A stretch of 64,000 nt of DNA from Clostridia bacterium (GTDB lineage: Bacteria; Bacillota; Clostridia; Oscillospirales; CAG-272): the NCBI GenBank assembly GCA_017411805.1, contig JAFQPI010000020.1:35584-99583 (forward strand), given 5' to 3'. Positions 9,311 through 18,076 of this stretch are shown here, in pieces. Under the pieces are notes generated by a model, which made no database searches, was not told where the DNA came from, and saw only the letters and a list, made by a program, of their open reading frames with translations. The translations under genes were made by a program, and so were the position numbers. Position 1 is the first letter of the stretch. Every line of letters begins with the position of its first letter.

Positions 9311-10246
9311 TTAGTTTTTGATCCACTCGCGGACTCTCGCCGCGAGGGCATCCGTCGGATCGGGCATCGAATCCGTCAGCCCGACCGTTTCAATATAATT
9401 CTTCGCCGAAAACCAGGTGACCTGCCTTTTGGCATATTTGCGTGTCGCAATGCAAAGCCTCTCGCGGGCTTCGGAGATATCCACCTCACCGCGAACGCAG
9501 CCAAGCATCTCCTTATATCCGATCGCCTGCGCGGCAGTCGGATTCTTCTCGAAAATGCCCATATCGAGCAGCTTTTTCGTCTCGTCGAGCAGACCCGCGG
9601 CGATCATCTCGTCGCATCGCTTCTCGATACGCGCGTACCTCTCATCCATATCGGTACGGCGAAGCTCAAAGGCAAGAAAATCGTATTTTGCGGGCGACGG
9701 AATGGCGTCAAGCTCGCTCTTTTTTCTGCCCGTGGTCTCATATATCTCAAGCGCGCGGATAACGCGGCGGACGTTGTTTTCGTGGATCTTTTCCGCGCTC
9801 TCGGGGTCGACCTCGCGGAGTCTCTCGTGAAGCGCGTGTGCTCCAAACTCCTCGGCTTCCGCGGCAATACGCTCGCGAACGTCGCTTCTGCCGCCGCATT
9901 CGTCAAAGGGACGCTCAAAAAGCAGGGTGTCGAGGTAAAGCCCCGTGCCTCCGCAGATGACGGGAAGTTTTCCGCGCGAAATTATGTCCTTTATCGCGCG
10001 TTCGGCATCCTCGCAATACTCGGCGCAGGAATACGAGCGGAAGGGATCGACGAAATCCACCATATGATGTGGAACTCGCGCCTGCTCCTCGGGCGTCGGC
10101 TTAGCGGTTCCGATGTCCATCACGCGATAGATCTGCATCGAGTCACAGCATACTATCTCGCCGCCGAGAATCTCGGCAAGCCTTATCGCAAGGCTCGTCT
10201 TTCCCGATGCAGTATGACCCGCAACGGCAATTATCCTGTTTTTCAT
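9311..10246 (-). CDS. miaA: tRNA dimethylallyltransferase
   Basis: This 311-residue protein has the P-loop GHTASGKTSLAIRLAE at residues 10-25, then CCDSMQIYRVMDIGTAKP, DFVDPFRSYSCAEY, CGGTGLYL, and the late KRQVTWF motif. It transfers a dimethylallyl group to A37 of tRNAs reading UNN codons. The start codon overlaps the stop of the upstream unknown gene by 1 bp (TAATG). The 17-bp gap to the HlyD-like gene suggests co-transcription. Confidence 0.97.
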   Translation of the reverse strand: MKNRIIAVAGHTASGKTSLAIRLAEILGGEIVCCDSMQIYRVMDIGTAKPTPEEQARVPHHMVDFVDPFRSYSCAEYCEDAERAIKDIISRGKLPVICGGTGLYLDTLLFERPFDECGGRSDVRERIAAEAEEFGAHALHERLREVDPESAEKIHENNVRRVIRALEIYETTGRKKSELDAIPSPAKYDFLAFELRRTDMDERYARIEKRCDEMIAAGLLDETKKLLDMGIFEKNPTAAQAIGYKEMLGCVRGEVDISEARERLCIATRKYAKRQVTWFSAKNYIETVGLTDSMPDPTDALAARVREWIKN

Positions 10247-11244
10247 TATTTTTTGATCGGCATATTTGCCGCAACCGAAAAATCATCGGGATAGAGACGT
10301 TCTCTGCCTCCGATCCTCTTCTTCGGCATTGAGACAAGCTCTGTCGGAACGTATGGACCGTAGGGCTCCTCGAAATATGCGCAACCCTCGCCGATCAGCT
10401 CGCCCTTTTCGGCGCAATCGGGAATCAGCGAGAAATAGGGCTCTCCGAATGTGCAGGCAACTCCGAGCTCAAGCGGAACGCCCTGCCACCACCAGGAGAC
10501 CACGCCGCTCTCGCCGCGGCTGATCTGTCCGAAAAATCCTCCGGTCAAAACAGTCAGGGATTTAAGCAGCCGCCTCATGGCAAATTTCCATTCCTCGATC
10601 TCGTAAAGCGCATCGGGCATACGTATCGAGATTCGATTCGTACGCAGTCCCTCGCGCTTGACCTCTGCGCGCTCACAATCGCCCACGTGAACGTGAGTCA
10701 CGGGTCTTTGCGCGTACCAGACGGGCGCAGGCGTGTTTTCCAAGAATTCAATAAACTCCGATCTGTCCGAATACTCGCGATCGGGAGGCATCTTCTCTCC
10801 GAATTTTGAGGGAAGTGCCGCGGGAAGCTCACGCTCGAGGAGCGCTACGATCTCGCCGTAAAGCTCACGGAAGGATTTTCCGTCGAACCATACCGAAAGC
10901 GTCAGCATCGGGGTGTATTCGTTGAGCGCGGGCGGAATGAGCTTTTCGGTGCAAAAGACCGTCTCCTCACCGCTCATCTCAAGTGCCCCCTCAAGGGCAT
11001 CCGCCGCCTTCAGAGCGAATTTTTTCGCATATCCGAGCGCACTCTCGCCCTCGAAATCCGAAAGGCTGAACGCGGTCAGGTACTTGATTCCTCCGACCGA
11101 AAGCAGTATATTCGCGGGGATCTCATCAAAGCTCACCTCTCGCTTTTCGATAAGCTCAAGGCGGCAGTCATTTATCTTCGGCAGTCTCCATTCATCATCG
11201 GGAGAAAGCTTCGACCATATCTTAAAATCAATAGTTTGGCTCAT
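10246..11244 (-). CDS. Conserved hypothetical protein upstream of miaA
   Basis: I do not recognise this 332-residue protein. It has no signal peptide or membrane segment. It contains a Trp-rich patch (VVSWWWQGVPLELG), a central acidic region and a Pro/Gly-rich C-terminus (EEPYGPYVPTELVSMPKKR). It is translationally coupled to miaA by a 1-bp overlap. Codon use matches the housekeeping genes around it, so it is probably a native cytoplasmic protein. No function is proposed. Confidence 0.75.
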   Translation of the reverse strand: MSQTIDFKIWSKLSPDDEWRLPKINDCRLELIEKREVSFDEIPANILLSVGGIKYLTAFSLSDFEGESALGYAKKFALKAADALEGALEMSGEETVFCTEKLIPPALNEYTPMLTLSVWFDGKSFRELYGEIVALLERELPAALPSKFGEKMPPDREYSDRSEFIEFLENTPAPVWYAQRPVTHVHVGDCERAEVKREGLRTNRISIRMPDALYEIEEWKFAMRRLLKSLTVLTGGFFGQISRGESGVVSWWWQGVPLELGVACTFGEPYFSLIPDCAEKGELIGEGCAYFEEPYGPYVPTELVSMPKKRIGGRERLYPDDFSVAANMPIKK

Positions 11245-11277
11245 TTTTATTCCTTACTCTTTACATTCTCTGACCGA

Positions 11278-11493
11278 TCAATCAGTACCTATGTTATCCC
11301 AATCTATATCGTCAGAGTCAATATATCCGCTGTTCTCGGCATCCTTGATTCTCTTCGCTTCCTCGGCGGTCACCTTGGTAAAATCGGGATCCCAAGCCAA
11401 AACCAGTTTCTTGATAAACTCATAAGCAAACGCCTTGTCTTCTTCGGGCAAAACGTCCATTAAGCGAGCAGCTTCAATTACAATATCCGACAT
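11278..11493 (-). CDS. Putative antitoxin of a RelE-type pair
   Basis: This 71-residue protein starts at the ATG at 11493 with GGAGG 8 nt upstream. The first half is helical (LPEEDKAFAYEFIKKLVLAWDP), and the C-terminal half is acidic (DSDDIDWDNIGTD), a typical antitoxin layout in which the acidic tail neutralises a basic toxin. It starts 13 bp after the RelE/ParE-type toxin gene, so the toxin precedes the antitoxin, as in higBA systems. I see no clear DNA-binding domain. Confidence 0.7.
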   Translation of the reverse strand: MSDIVIEAARLMDVLPEEDKAFAYEFIKKLVLAWDPDFTKVTAEEAKRIKDAENSGYIDSDDIDWDNIGTD

Positions 11494-11506
11494 AATAGGC
11501 ACCTCC

Positions 11507-11776
11507 TTATTTATATATATCTCCGCGATTGCCGATGTCAATCACAAAAATTATCTCTACGGTTTGTTCGTTTTCGTGTCTGTATATTATTCTCCAAGAA
11601 CCGACTCTGAGCCTCTTTCTTCCATCGTTATAACCTTGCATAGGTTTTATGTCTCCGACAGGAGGCTTAAGTGCAAGACCCGCAACAGCATCACGAATTC
11701 TTTGAATAGATTTCTTATCGAGTTTGGATAAGAACTTCAGCGCGTCTTTTGAGTACTTTATATTTATCCCATTCAT
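11507..11776 (-). CDS. RelE/ParE-superfamily toxin
   Basis: This 89-residue protein starts at the ATG at 11776, with AGAGG about 6 nt upstream; the longer reading frame from 11809 lacks such a site. The sequence YSKDALKFLSKLDKKSIQRIRDAV...DIKPMQGYNDGRKRLRVGSWRIIYRHE..VEIIFVIDIGNRGDIY follows the RelE-fold pattern: two helices, then a sheet with conserved LR.G.WRIIY and a C-terminal I..R..IY. Such toxins cut mRNA on the ribosome. It is encoded ahead of its likely antitoxin. Confidence 0.88.
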   Translation of the reverse strand: MNGINIKYSKDALKFLSKLDKKSIQRIRDAVAGLALKPPVGDIKPMQGYNDGRKRLRVGSWRIIYRHENEQTVEIIFVIDIGNRGDIYK

Positions 11777-11809
11777 TAGAAACCTCTCTGAACAATATTC
11801 AGTATCCAT

Positions 11810-12727
11810 TCATTCAAGAATCTTATCAATTTGTTCGATGTAAAAATCCGCAAACGATTGATTGCCGTCTTCAAATCTCTTTAATGCACTTAAGAATCGC
11901 TCTAAATATATAAACATTTCCTTTTGCATACGATATTCTTCCGAAAGGCAAAAATCCGGAAAGCATTTTTGATTTATTTCCATAAACCTGATTTGAAACG
12001 CTCTGACAAAATACTCGTTGATAACGGCATATTCAGTGTTATAAAAGTGAGGTATTTTTCGGTGTTCTTTAAAAAAATCACTATACAAAACCAGTCTGTT
12101 CTTATGTTTCTCAACCGTATGATTAACAAAACAATGAGCGTATTCGTGTGCTAAACTTTTTGCGAAAGAAGCAATATCCCAATCGTATACTCCGTTTTTG
12201 TCACAATACGGCATACAGCGAACAGTATATGAAGTTTTCTTGCGATTTTCTTCGAGAGTAAATCCGTAATTTCCGGCAATCGGACTGATAATCAATTTGA
12301 AATCATCAGGCTTTTCTCGAAAGTAGTTTTCGATAAAACCAACCCACTTTTCCAAATCACAGGTATTAATATGATTCAATATTTCCTCGTAAAAGGAATG
12401 TTGACTTTGAAAGAAAGCTTCAAAGCAAGTGTTCTCGGCAAATGATTTTACTGCGATCCCCCATTCATAATACTCATTTTGAGCATCGGTCAATATAGCC
12501 TCAAGTCGAAAAATCGCCCGAAGGGGTTTGATGTGAAAGAATGAGTGCTTTGTGATGAGTTGCTGTGTTAGCAAAACTGCTTCATGATTTCTAAATCGCC
12601 CAAACCATTTTTCTATCGAATCAACATAGATCTTATTGTTCAAATACTGATAAGTCTTTTCTTGCCGATCTGCCAGATACAGCAGTACCTGAACGAGTTC
12701 AACCCGCGAAGAAATTTCAGCAAGCAT
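11810..12727 (-). CDS. Putative zinc metallopeptidase (HExxH, DUF4932-like)
   Basis: This 305-residue protein has the zinc motif HEYAH at 194-198 (H194, E195, H198) in SLAHEYAHCFVNH, and a probable third ligand E238 in NEYFVRAF, a gluzincin-like spacing of 40 residues. No signal peptide is visible. The layout (NYG..., then HEYAHCFVN, then NEYFVRA) recalls DUF4932 proteins; that is from memory. The start has GAGG 7 nt upstream. The gene is AT-rich and sits between two toxin-antitoxin pairs in a low-GC island, so acquisition by transfer is likely. The substrate is unknown. Confidence 0.65.
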   Translation of the reverse strand: MLAEISSRVELVQVLLYLADRQEKTYQYLNNKIYVDSIEKWFGRFRNHEAVLLTQQLITKHSFFHIKPLRAIFRLEAILTDAQNEYYEWGIAVKSFAENTCFEAFFQSQHSFYEEILNHINTCDLEKWVGFIENYFREKPDDFKLIISPIAGNYGFTLEENRKKTSYTVRCMPYCDKNGVYDWDIASFAKSLAHEYAHCFVNHTVEKHKNRLVLYSDFFKEHRKIPHFYNTEYAVINEYFVRAFQIRFMEINQKCFPDFCLSEEYRMQKEMFIYLERFLSALKRFEDGNQSFADFYIEQIDKILE

Positions 12728-12811
12728 AATAAAACCTCACGCCAAATAATTACAAATCTATTCTTTTGCTTAATAAACATCATGTCTGCGATGCTGATGC
12801 TATATAAGATT

Positions 12812-12847
12812 TTACCGATTGGTAAGATTGCGCAAACCAATCGGTAA
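12812..12847. repeat. 12-bp perfect inverted repeat downstream of the YafQ-type toxin
   Basis: TTACCGATTGGT and ACCAATCGGTAA form a 12-bp stem with a 12-nt loop directly after the toxin stop. There is no T-run on either side, so it may be a 3'-end stabilising hairpin or a protein site rather than an efficient terminator. Confidence 0.6.
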
Positions 12848-12850
12848 CCA

Positions 12851-13126
12851 TCAAAATAAGTCGCTGTGCGTACCCGTTCGAGCCAAGAACAATATCAATT
12901 GATCTCCATCTATTTGATATACGAGCAACCAATCCGGTTGGATGTGACATTCTCGATAACCGCCGTAATCACCGGTAAGCAAATGGTCGCGATATTTTGC
13001 TTCAAGTGTTTCACCGTTGGCAAGAGTAGTAATTACCTTCTTTATTTTATCAAGATCATAGCCACGTTTTTGCGCTAATTTTAAGTCTTTCTTGAATTGA
13101 TTGGATGGGACAATCTCATACTTCAC
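12851..13126 (-). CDS. yafQ: YafQ-type mRNA interferase toxin
   Basis: This 91-residue protein carries the YafQ active-site set in register: H48 (in DHLLTGDYGGYRECHI), H61, D65, W66 (PDWLLVYQ), H87 and F91 at the extreme C-terminus (RTGTHSDLF). YafQ toxins cleave mRNA in the ribosomal A site. The start codon overlaps the antitoxin gene by 11 bp, the usual dinJ-yafQ organisation. Translation depends on the upstream gene. Confidence 0.93.
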   Translation of the reverse strand: MKYEIVPSNQFKKDLKLAQKRGYDLDKIKKVITTLANGETLEAKYRDHLLTGDYGGYRECHIQPDWLLVYQIDGDQLILFLARTGTHSDLF

Positions 13127-13397
13127 CTAAAATGTCCTCCATCATACTGTCTACATTGTCATATTTCTTGTATTTCTCGGGAGAACGGATTATTTCCTGT
13201 GCTTCTTTCATTGCTTCAAGGGTAATCTTGTTAGGAACTTCTCTGGTAATAGAAAACGGAATTCCACCCTCATAAAGCATTTGACGAAGAAAAATATTTA
13301 CAGCAGTAGAAAGATCCATTCCAAGATCAGCAAGCATTATCTGTGCTTTTGCTTTGGTTTCAGCATCAAGGCTGATGTTCGTAGATACTTTAGACAT
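13116..13397 (-). CDS. dinJ: RelB/DinJ-family antitoxin
   Basis: This 93-residue protein starts with a ribbon-helix-helix region (STNISLDAETKAKAQIMLADLGMDLSTAVNIFLRQML), the DinJ/RelB signature, and ends in a helical, acidic toxin-binding tail (SMMEDILGEV). It is expected to bind and inhibit the YafQ-type toxin and repress its own promoter. The SD is AAGGAG, 7-8 nt upstream. It is the first gene of the pair. Confidence 0.93.
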   Translation of the reverse strand: MSKVSTNISLDAETKAKAQIMLADLGMDLSTAVNIFLRQMLYEGGIPFSITREVPNKITLEAMKEAQEIIRSPEKYKKYDNVDSMMEDILGEV

Positions 13398-13419
13398 AAT
13401 ATCAACTCCTTTCGATAAT

Positions 13420-13448
13420 AGTATATCATATCATATCCAACTTGTCAA
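13420..13448 (-). promoter_or_regulatory. Promoter of dinJ-yafQ
   Basis: On the minus strand TTGACA (13448-13443) and TATACT (13425-13420) are separated by 17 bp. The spacer holds repeated GATAT steps that form a likely RHH antitoxin operator. Confidence 0.8.
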
Positions 13449-13507
13449 CATATTATGTTGTAATTTTTACACAAATCATATATTTATGCGCGTTTTATGT
13501 TTGATTT

Positions 13508-14587
13508 TCAATATATAAACATCGCGTCGCCGAAGGAGAAGAATCTGTATTTTTCATCTACGGCAGTCTTGTAGACCTCGAGCATCTTCTCTCGCTCGTA
13601 GAAAGCCGAGACGAGCATCAGAAGCGTCGATTTGGGAAGGTGGAAATTCGTTATCAGCGCGTCGGTCGCCTTGAAGCGATAGCCGGGGTAAATGAAGATA
13701 CCCGTGTCGCCGTCCCTCGGGTGGACGATCCCGTTCTCGTCCGAAACGCTTTCAAGAGTACGGCAAGAGGTCGTGCCGACGCATACTGTTCTTCCGCCCG
13801 CGGCGCGGCGGCTGTTGATAATGCTTGCACTTTCCTCGCTTACCGAAATATATTCGGTGTGCATAACGTGCTCGCCGATGTTCTCCTCCTTGACGGGTCG
13901 GAAGGTTCCGAGTCCGACGTGGAGCATTACGGGAACGACTGCAACGCCCTTCGCCTTGATGCGCTCAAGAAGCTCGGGAGTAAAATGCAATCCCGCAGTC
14001 GGAGCGGCGGCAGAGCCCTCGCGGCGTGCATATACTGTCTGGTAGCGGGACTTATCCTCGAGCTTCGCCGTGATGTAGGGAGGCAGGGGCATAACGCCTA
14101 CTTCCGACAACATATCGTATACGTTTGCATAACAACTTTTGTCGTATCCGAGTCTGACGAGTCGGTTGCCCTCTTCAACGATGTCCTCGACGGTTGCCGT
14201 AAGAACGCCGTTTCCGAAGACCATTTTCATTCCGATGCGCGCGCGTTTTCCGGGCTTGACGAGAGTTTCCCAGAGGTCATCACCGCGCTGACGGAGCAGA
14301 AGAAGCTCGACCATAGCCTCGGGTCTGCCCTCGGCATGTCCGTAAAGACGGGCGGGAATGACCTTTGAATCGTTGATGACGAGCGTGTCGCCCTCGCGCA
14401 GATGATCGATTATATCGTAAAAATGCTTGTGCTCAAGCTTGCCGCTCTCGCGGTCAACGCAGAGCAGACGAGAGGAATCTCGGGGCTCGGCGGGGTGCTG
14501 AGCTATCTGCTCCTCGGGCAGAAAATAATCAAAATCCGACGTGCAAAGGCTCGTTTCGGGCTTTGCATTTATAATAACATCACTCAT
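13508..14587 (-). CDS. queA: S-adenosylmethionine:tRNA ribosyltransferase-isomerase
   Basis: This protein of about 359 residues starts at the ATG at 14587 (MSDVIINAK), since the in-frame extension upstream is AT-rich noncoding-like sequence. QueA transfers and isomerises the ribosyl group of SAM onto 7-aminomethyl-deazaguanine in tRNA during queuosine synthesis. Conserved blocks include FDYFLPEEQIAQHPAEPRDSSRLL, DTLVINDSKVIPARL, APTAGLHFTPELL and HVGLGTFRPV near the middle, and NFHLPKSTLLMLVSAF at the end. It is divergent from dapA. No other queuosine genes are nearby. Confidence 0.97.
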   Translation of the reverse strand: MSDVIINAKPETSLCTSDFDYFLPEEQIAQHPAEPRDSSRLLCVDRESGKLEHKHFYDIIDHLREGDTLVINDSKVIPARLYGHAEGRPEAMVELLLLRQRGDDLWETLVKPGKRARIGMKMVFGNGVLTATVEDIVEEGNRLVRLGYDKSCYANVYDMLSEVGVMPLPPYITAKLEDKSRYQTVYARREGSAAAPTAGLHFTPELLERIKAKGVAVVPVMLHVGLGTFRPVKEENIGEHVMHTEYISVSEESASIINSRRAAGGRTVCVGTTSCRTLESVSDENGIVHPRDGDTGIFIYPGYRFKATDALITNFHLPKSTLLMLVSAFYEREKMLEVYKTAVDEKYRFFSFGDAMFIY

Positions 14588-14682
14588 TTTTAATCTCACA
14601 TTAAGTATAATTAGCCTATTATAATATATTATATAATAAATCTGCAAAAAAAGCAATAACAATTTTGAGAAAGGAGAGAATT

Positions 14683-15558
14683 TTGAGTAAATTTTCTTTG
14701 TTTTTCGGCGCGGCGACAGCACTCGTCACTCCATTTGAGCAGAACGGTGCGCTCGACCTCGGATCATTCCGCAAATTATTGAGATTTCAGCTCGACTCCG
14801 GCATCGACGCGCTCCTCGTCTGCGGCACTACGGGTGAGACCCCGACGCTATCCGATGACGAATGCCAAATTCTACTTTGCGAAGCGGTCAAGACGGCGCA
14901 AAAGAGCGTTCCCGTCATTATGGGAGTCGGCTCTAACTGCACCGCCCACGCGGTAGAAAAGGCAAGGAATGCAGAAAATAACGGAGCCGACGCGCTCCTC
15001 GCGGTCACTCCGTACTATAACAAATGCACCCCCGAGGGGCTCGTCCGCCACTACCGTGAAATTGCCTCCGCGACGTCATTACCCATCATCGCTTACACAG
15101 TTCCCTCTCGCACGGGAATGACGATCCCGCCCTCTGTCTGGGGCGAGCTTTTCGCCATTCCGAACATAATAGGCATCAAGGACGCAACGGGAGACATCGC
15201 CTACGGAGCGCAATTTTTGTCTTATCTGGGAGGCGAATCATGCCTCTGGTCGGGCAACGACAACGCCACTCTTCCCCTGCTTTCGCTCGGCTCGGACGGC
15301 GTGATTTCGGTGCTTTCAAACATCAAACCCAAGGAAACGTCCGCGCTCTGCCACGCCTTCGCGGAGGGCAAAATCAGCGAATCCCAAGCTCTCGCCGCCT
15401 CGCTCTTACCCCTCGCAGACACCCTTTTCTGCGAGGTAAATCCCATCCCTGTCAAAGCCGCACTCTCCCTCCTCGGCATCTGTAAACCGTATTGCAGAAT
15501 GCCGCTGACGACGGCGAAGGAATCTACGTTCAAACGATTGAAAAAGTTATTGGCATAA
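14683..15558 (+). CDS. dapA: 4-hydroxy-tetrahydrodipicolinate synthase
   Basis: I place the start at the TTG at 14683, preceded by AAAGGAG, giving 291 residues, the normal length. Catalytic residues are visible: Schiff-base K166 in GIKDATGD, T49/T50 in CGTTGE, Y111 in TPYYNK and Y138 in AYTVPSRTG. The enzyme condenses pyruvate with aspartate semialdehyde in lysine and diaminopimelate synthesis. It stands alone, divergent from queA, with an AT-rich shared promoter region at 14588-14682. No lysine riboswitch is evident. Confidence 0.96.
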   Translation: MSKFSLFFGAATALVTPFEQNGALDLGSFRKLLRFQLDSGIDALLVCGTTGETPTLSDDECQILLCEAVKTAQKSVPVIMGVGSNCTAHAVEKARNAENNGADALLAVTPYYNKCTPEGLVRHYREIASATSLPIIAYTVPSRTGMTIPPSVWGELFAIPNIIGIKDATGDIAYGAQFLSYLGGESCLWSGNDNATLPLLSLGSDGVISVLSNIKPKETSALCHAFAEGKISESQALAASLLPLADTLFCEVNPIPVKAALSLLGICKPYCRMPLTTAKESTFKRLKKLLA

Positions 15559-15625
15559 TCTTTTTGCCGTCTTCCCCCCTCACGGATGCTCAAAAAGCAA
15601 CAAAATAATTATTATCCGATAATTA

Positions 15626-15654
15626 TTGACAAACCGCTTTCCATATGCTATAAT
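15626..15654 (+). promoter_or_regulatory. Promoter of the 4-TM protein gene
   Basis: TTGACA (15626-15631), 17-bp spacer and TATAAT (15649-15654), a perfect consensus sigma-A promoter, lie about 25 bp before the gene at 15679. Confidence 0.88.
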
Positions 15655-15678
15655 TGAGTCGTATAAGGAGGTATGGCT

Positions 15679-16137
15679 ATGAAATGGTATAAGCTATTGA
15701 CCCGCTTTTTCATTTGGGCTTTCGCCGTCGCGCTACTTACCTGCGGCACTTACGGAATATTCAATTCCTCGGATATACTGATCAATACCGATCCGTTTGC
15801 CGGCATAAATAATCCGACTATCGAAAAGATCGTGATCATCACGGGCATAATGATGATATGTGTGGCGCTCCTTGCGATCATCTCGGGAATCGCCTTGCTG
15901 AAGCGCAAAAGATCCGCGCCCAAGCTCCTTACGAGAACTCTTGTATTGTGGACGGCGGTATCGGCGTTTTATTTCTTCACGACCATGATCCATTTTGCAA
16001 CTCACAGCGGCAAGCCTACCTTTACGCTTCTGCTTTTCGGAATACTTTTCTTTATCCTCTCGATGGCTCCGTCCGTGACGGCATTGATCCTCAACATAGC
16101 ATATTTCAAAAACAGAACTCAACTTTTCAATAAATAA
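15679..16137 (+). CDS. Small four-helix membrane protein, unknown function
   Basis: This 152-residue protein starts at the ATG at 15679, 6 nt after AAGGAGGT; an ATG at 15673 would overlap the SD. Four hydrophobic segments (about 8-28, 50-75, 90-108, 118-140) are separated by short basic loops. No family is recognised. It has its own consensus promoter and a strong terminator, so it is a monocistronic unit. Confidence 0.75.
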   Translation: MKWYKLLTRFFIWAFAVALLTCGTYGIFNSSDILINTDPFAGINNPTIEKIVIITGIMMICVALLAIISGIALLKRKRSAPKLLTRTLVLWTAVSAFYFFTTMIHFATHSGKPTFTLLLFGILFFILSMAPSVTALILNIAYFKNRTQLFNK

Positions 16138-16169
16138 CAAAAAATCGGGGACGTCCCCGATTTTTTGTT
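16136..16169. terminator. Bidirectional intrinsic terminator
   Basis: A perfect 34-bp palindrome centred on GACGTC, with A-run and T-run flanks and a GGGGA/TCCCC core, separates two convergent genes (15679 and 16178) and should terminate both. Confidence 0.93.
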
Positions 16170-16177
16170 ATTCTATA

Positions 16178-17425
16178 TCAATTTCCGGATACGCCCTTGA
16201 ATTTTGCATACTCTGCGGCGATGAACTTTTCCATCTGAGGCAGGACCATATTCATGCCCTCGTCATTGAGATGGCTTACGTCATCGGGCTTGATGCAGTA
16301 CTTCGCGCGGAATTTCGCATCGTTCATATTAACGCCCGTGAGCTCGGTATCCGCCGCGTAGAGGCAGACGATTCTCGGATCATTACGGTGCTCAGCGAGA
16401 TCGCGCATAGCGTTCGCATAATCAACGTTCGAGAGACCCGTATCGGAAACCTTACCCGTATGATACCAGGGGGTGATCAGAATGATCAACGCATTCGGGT
16501 AGGTCTTAAGCATACCGTCCAGCATAATGTTGATGCTTCCCATAAAGGTCTTGGAATCGCGAGATTCGAAGTCTCCGAGCGGGACCTTATGCGAGCGGTC
16601 GTTTCTTCCGCCCTCAAGGAGAATGATGTCCGCATCACCCTTCGCCATCTTTGTATAACGAAGAACCATGGGATTCTTTTCGGGATTGAAATCCGACATA
16701 GTGCTTCCGCCGATGCCGTAATTCACGTAATCCATTCCGTACTTGTTGCCAAGCTTGTTGACCCAGGTAGCTTCCTTACCGAGCGAAGAGCCGCCGAAAT
16801 AGCTGTCGCCCATTGCGTACATGGTAATGCCCATAAGGAGATTATTCAAATCATCCTGCGACTTAAGTACGCTATACTCGTTCGGAACAAAGAGGTCCTT
16901 GCTGTCTGTAATTGCATTGACGTATTCGATGAAAGCGCTGACGGCGATCGAGGTCAGATAATCGGTAGAACCGATTATAATGAGCTTATTTCCGCTTACG
17001 CAGATCTTATATTCGCCGGTCTTGAGAGTTGCAAGAACTTCTGCGCTTTCCTTTCTGTTAGTCGCGCCGATGAGAATCTCGGGAGCCTCGGAAACGTACG
17101 TCTCGCCATCCTTGACATCCTTTACCCAGTCCTCCTTTGGCTTGATATCGACGCCTGTCTTAGCCTGAATAGCTCCGCGAAGCTCGGCCATCGCATCAAG
17201 AACGAAGCTCTGACATTCGGAGGCGCGAACGATAATATACTCGCTGGCACCCTCGGCTACGATTGAAAGTCCTGTGGGAAGAGGAGTAGTGGTCTCCTCG
17301 GGAGTGGTCTCTGCGGGTGCGCCTGTCGTGATCTCGGGTGCTTCCGTGGTCTCAGGGCCCTTACATGCGATAAGCGCGGGGAGAAGCGTGCAAACAGCTA
17401 AAAATAACGCAATTAATCTCTTCAT
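16178..17425 (-). CDS. SGNH/GDSL hydrolase lipoprotein
   Basis: This 415-residue lipoprotein has a signal peptide with lipobox ALIAC and a Thr/Pro/Glu linker (22-50). Residues 52-190 form an alpha/beta domain clearly similar to the one in the lipoprotein at 44422-46743 (shared EILxGxTNRxES and GEY...GNKxxIIG). The C-terminal SGNH domain has GDSYFGG (nucleophile Ser), GIGGST, EGGRND and the Asp-His pair in DDVSHLN. It probably deacylates carbohydrate on the cell surface; the substrate is unknown. It follows the udg gene by 15 bp. Confidence 0.88.
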   Translation of the reverse strand: MKRLIALFLAVCTLLPALIACKGPETTEAPEITTGAPAETTPEETTTPLPTGLSIVAEGASEYIIVRASECQSFVLDAMAELRGAIQAKTGVDIKPKEDWVKDVKDGETYVSEAPEILIGATNRKESAEVLATLKTGEYKICVSGNKLIIIGSTDYLTSIAVSAFIEYVNAITDSKDLFVPNEYSVLKSQDDLNNLLMGITMYAMGDSYFGGSSLGKEATWVNKLGNKYGMDYVNYGIGGSTMSDFNPEKNPMVLRYTKMAKGDADIILLEGGRNDRSHKVPLGDFESRDSKTFMGSINIMLDGMLKTYPNALIILITPWYHTGKVSDTGLSNVDYANAMRDLAEHRNDPRIVCLYAADTELTGVNMNDAKFRAKYCIKPDDVSHLNDEGMNMVLPQMEKFIAAEYAKFKGVSGN

Positions 17426-17440
17426 AACGTGTAATCCTTC

Positions 17441-18013
17441 CTATACTTTTTTATTTTCATCAAGTCTTGCCTTGATAGCTTTCATATCGTTCAGCATATC
17501 CTCCTTGCGGCGCGGATCACGGAGAAGTGCCGCGGGATGGAAAACTGCGGTCATTGCGAAATCGCCCTTCTCTACCCAGGTACCGTGCTCCTGCGTGATC
17601 TTGTAGTCGGGCTTGATCAGTCTCATAGCCGCGATCCTGCCGAGACATACGATCACCTTTGGTCTGATGAGTCTTACCTGCTCGCGAAGATAGTCTATGC
17701 AAGCGTCCTCCTCCGCGGGAAGGGGATCGCGATTCTTTGGCGGACGGCATTTGAGTATGTTTGCGATATAGACGTCCTCGCGCTTGATGTCAACGGCGTA
17801 AAGAAAACGGTCGAGAAGCTGACCCGCGCGTCCGACAAAGGGAGTCCCCGAAAGATCCTCCTGCTCGCCCGGCGCTTCGCCGACGAACATCAATTCAGCC
17901 TGCCTGTTGCCCGTGCCGAAAACGCAATTCGTTCTCGTCTCGCATAGCGGACATTTTTGGCACGCGCGGCACTTTTCCTCAAGCGCCTGCCATCTTGCAT
18001 CTATGTTATCCAT
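17441..18013 (-). CDS. udg: Type 4 (Fe-S) uracil-DNA glycosylase
   Basis: This 190-residue protein starts at the ATG at 18013, with GGAGG 8 nt upstream. It removes uracil from DNA. Family-4 features are CRACQKCPLC near residues 15-24 with further cysteines in ILKCRPP and EEDACIDYL for the [4Fe-4S] cluster, motif GEAPGEQED, and HPAALLR near the C-terminus. It probably shares a transcript with the SGNH lipoprotein downstream, although no functional link is obvious. Confidence 0.95.
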   Translation of the reverse strand: MDNIDARWQALEEKCRACQKCPLCETRTNCVFGTGNRQAELMFVGEAPGEQEDLSGTPFVGRAGQLLDRFLYAVDIKREDVYIANILKCRPPKNRDPLPAEEDACIDYLREQVRLIRPKVIVCLGRIAAMRLIKPDYKITQEHGTWVEKGDFAMTAVFHPAALLRDPRRKEDMLNDMKAIKARLDENKKV

Positions 18014-18076
18014 ATCTGAGACCTCCGATGAATTCATATTATATTATATCAATCATCTAAGGTTTTGTCAAGAGTT

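Noticed and set aside
14588-14682. Lysine riboswitch before dapA
   Set aside because: The gap is only 95 bp, AT-rich, and contains no extended stems or terminator; it is simply a divergent promoter region.
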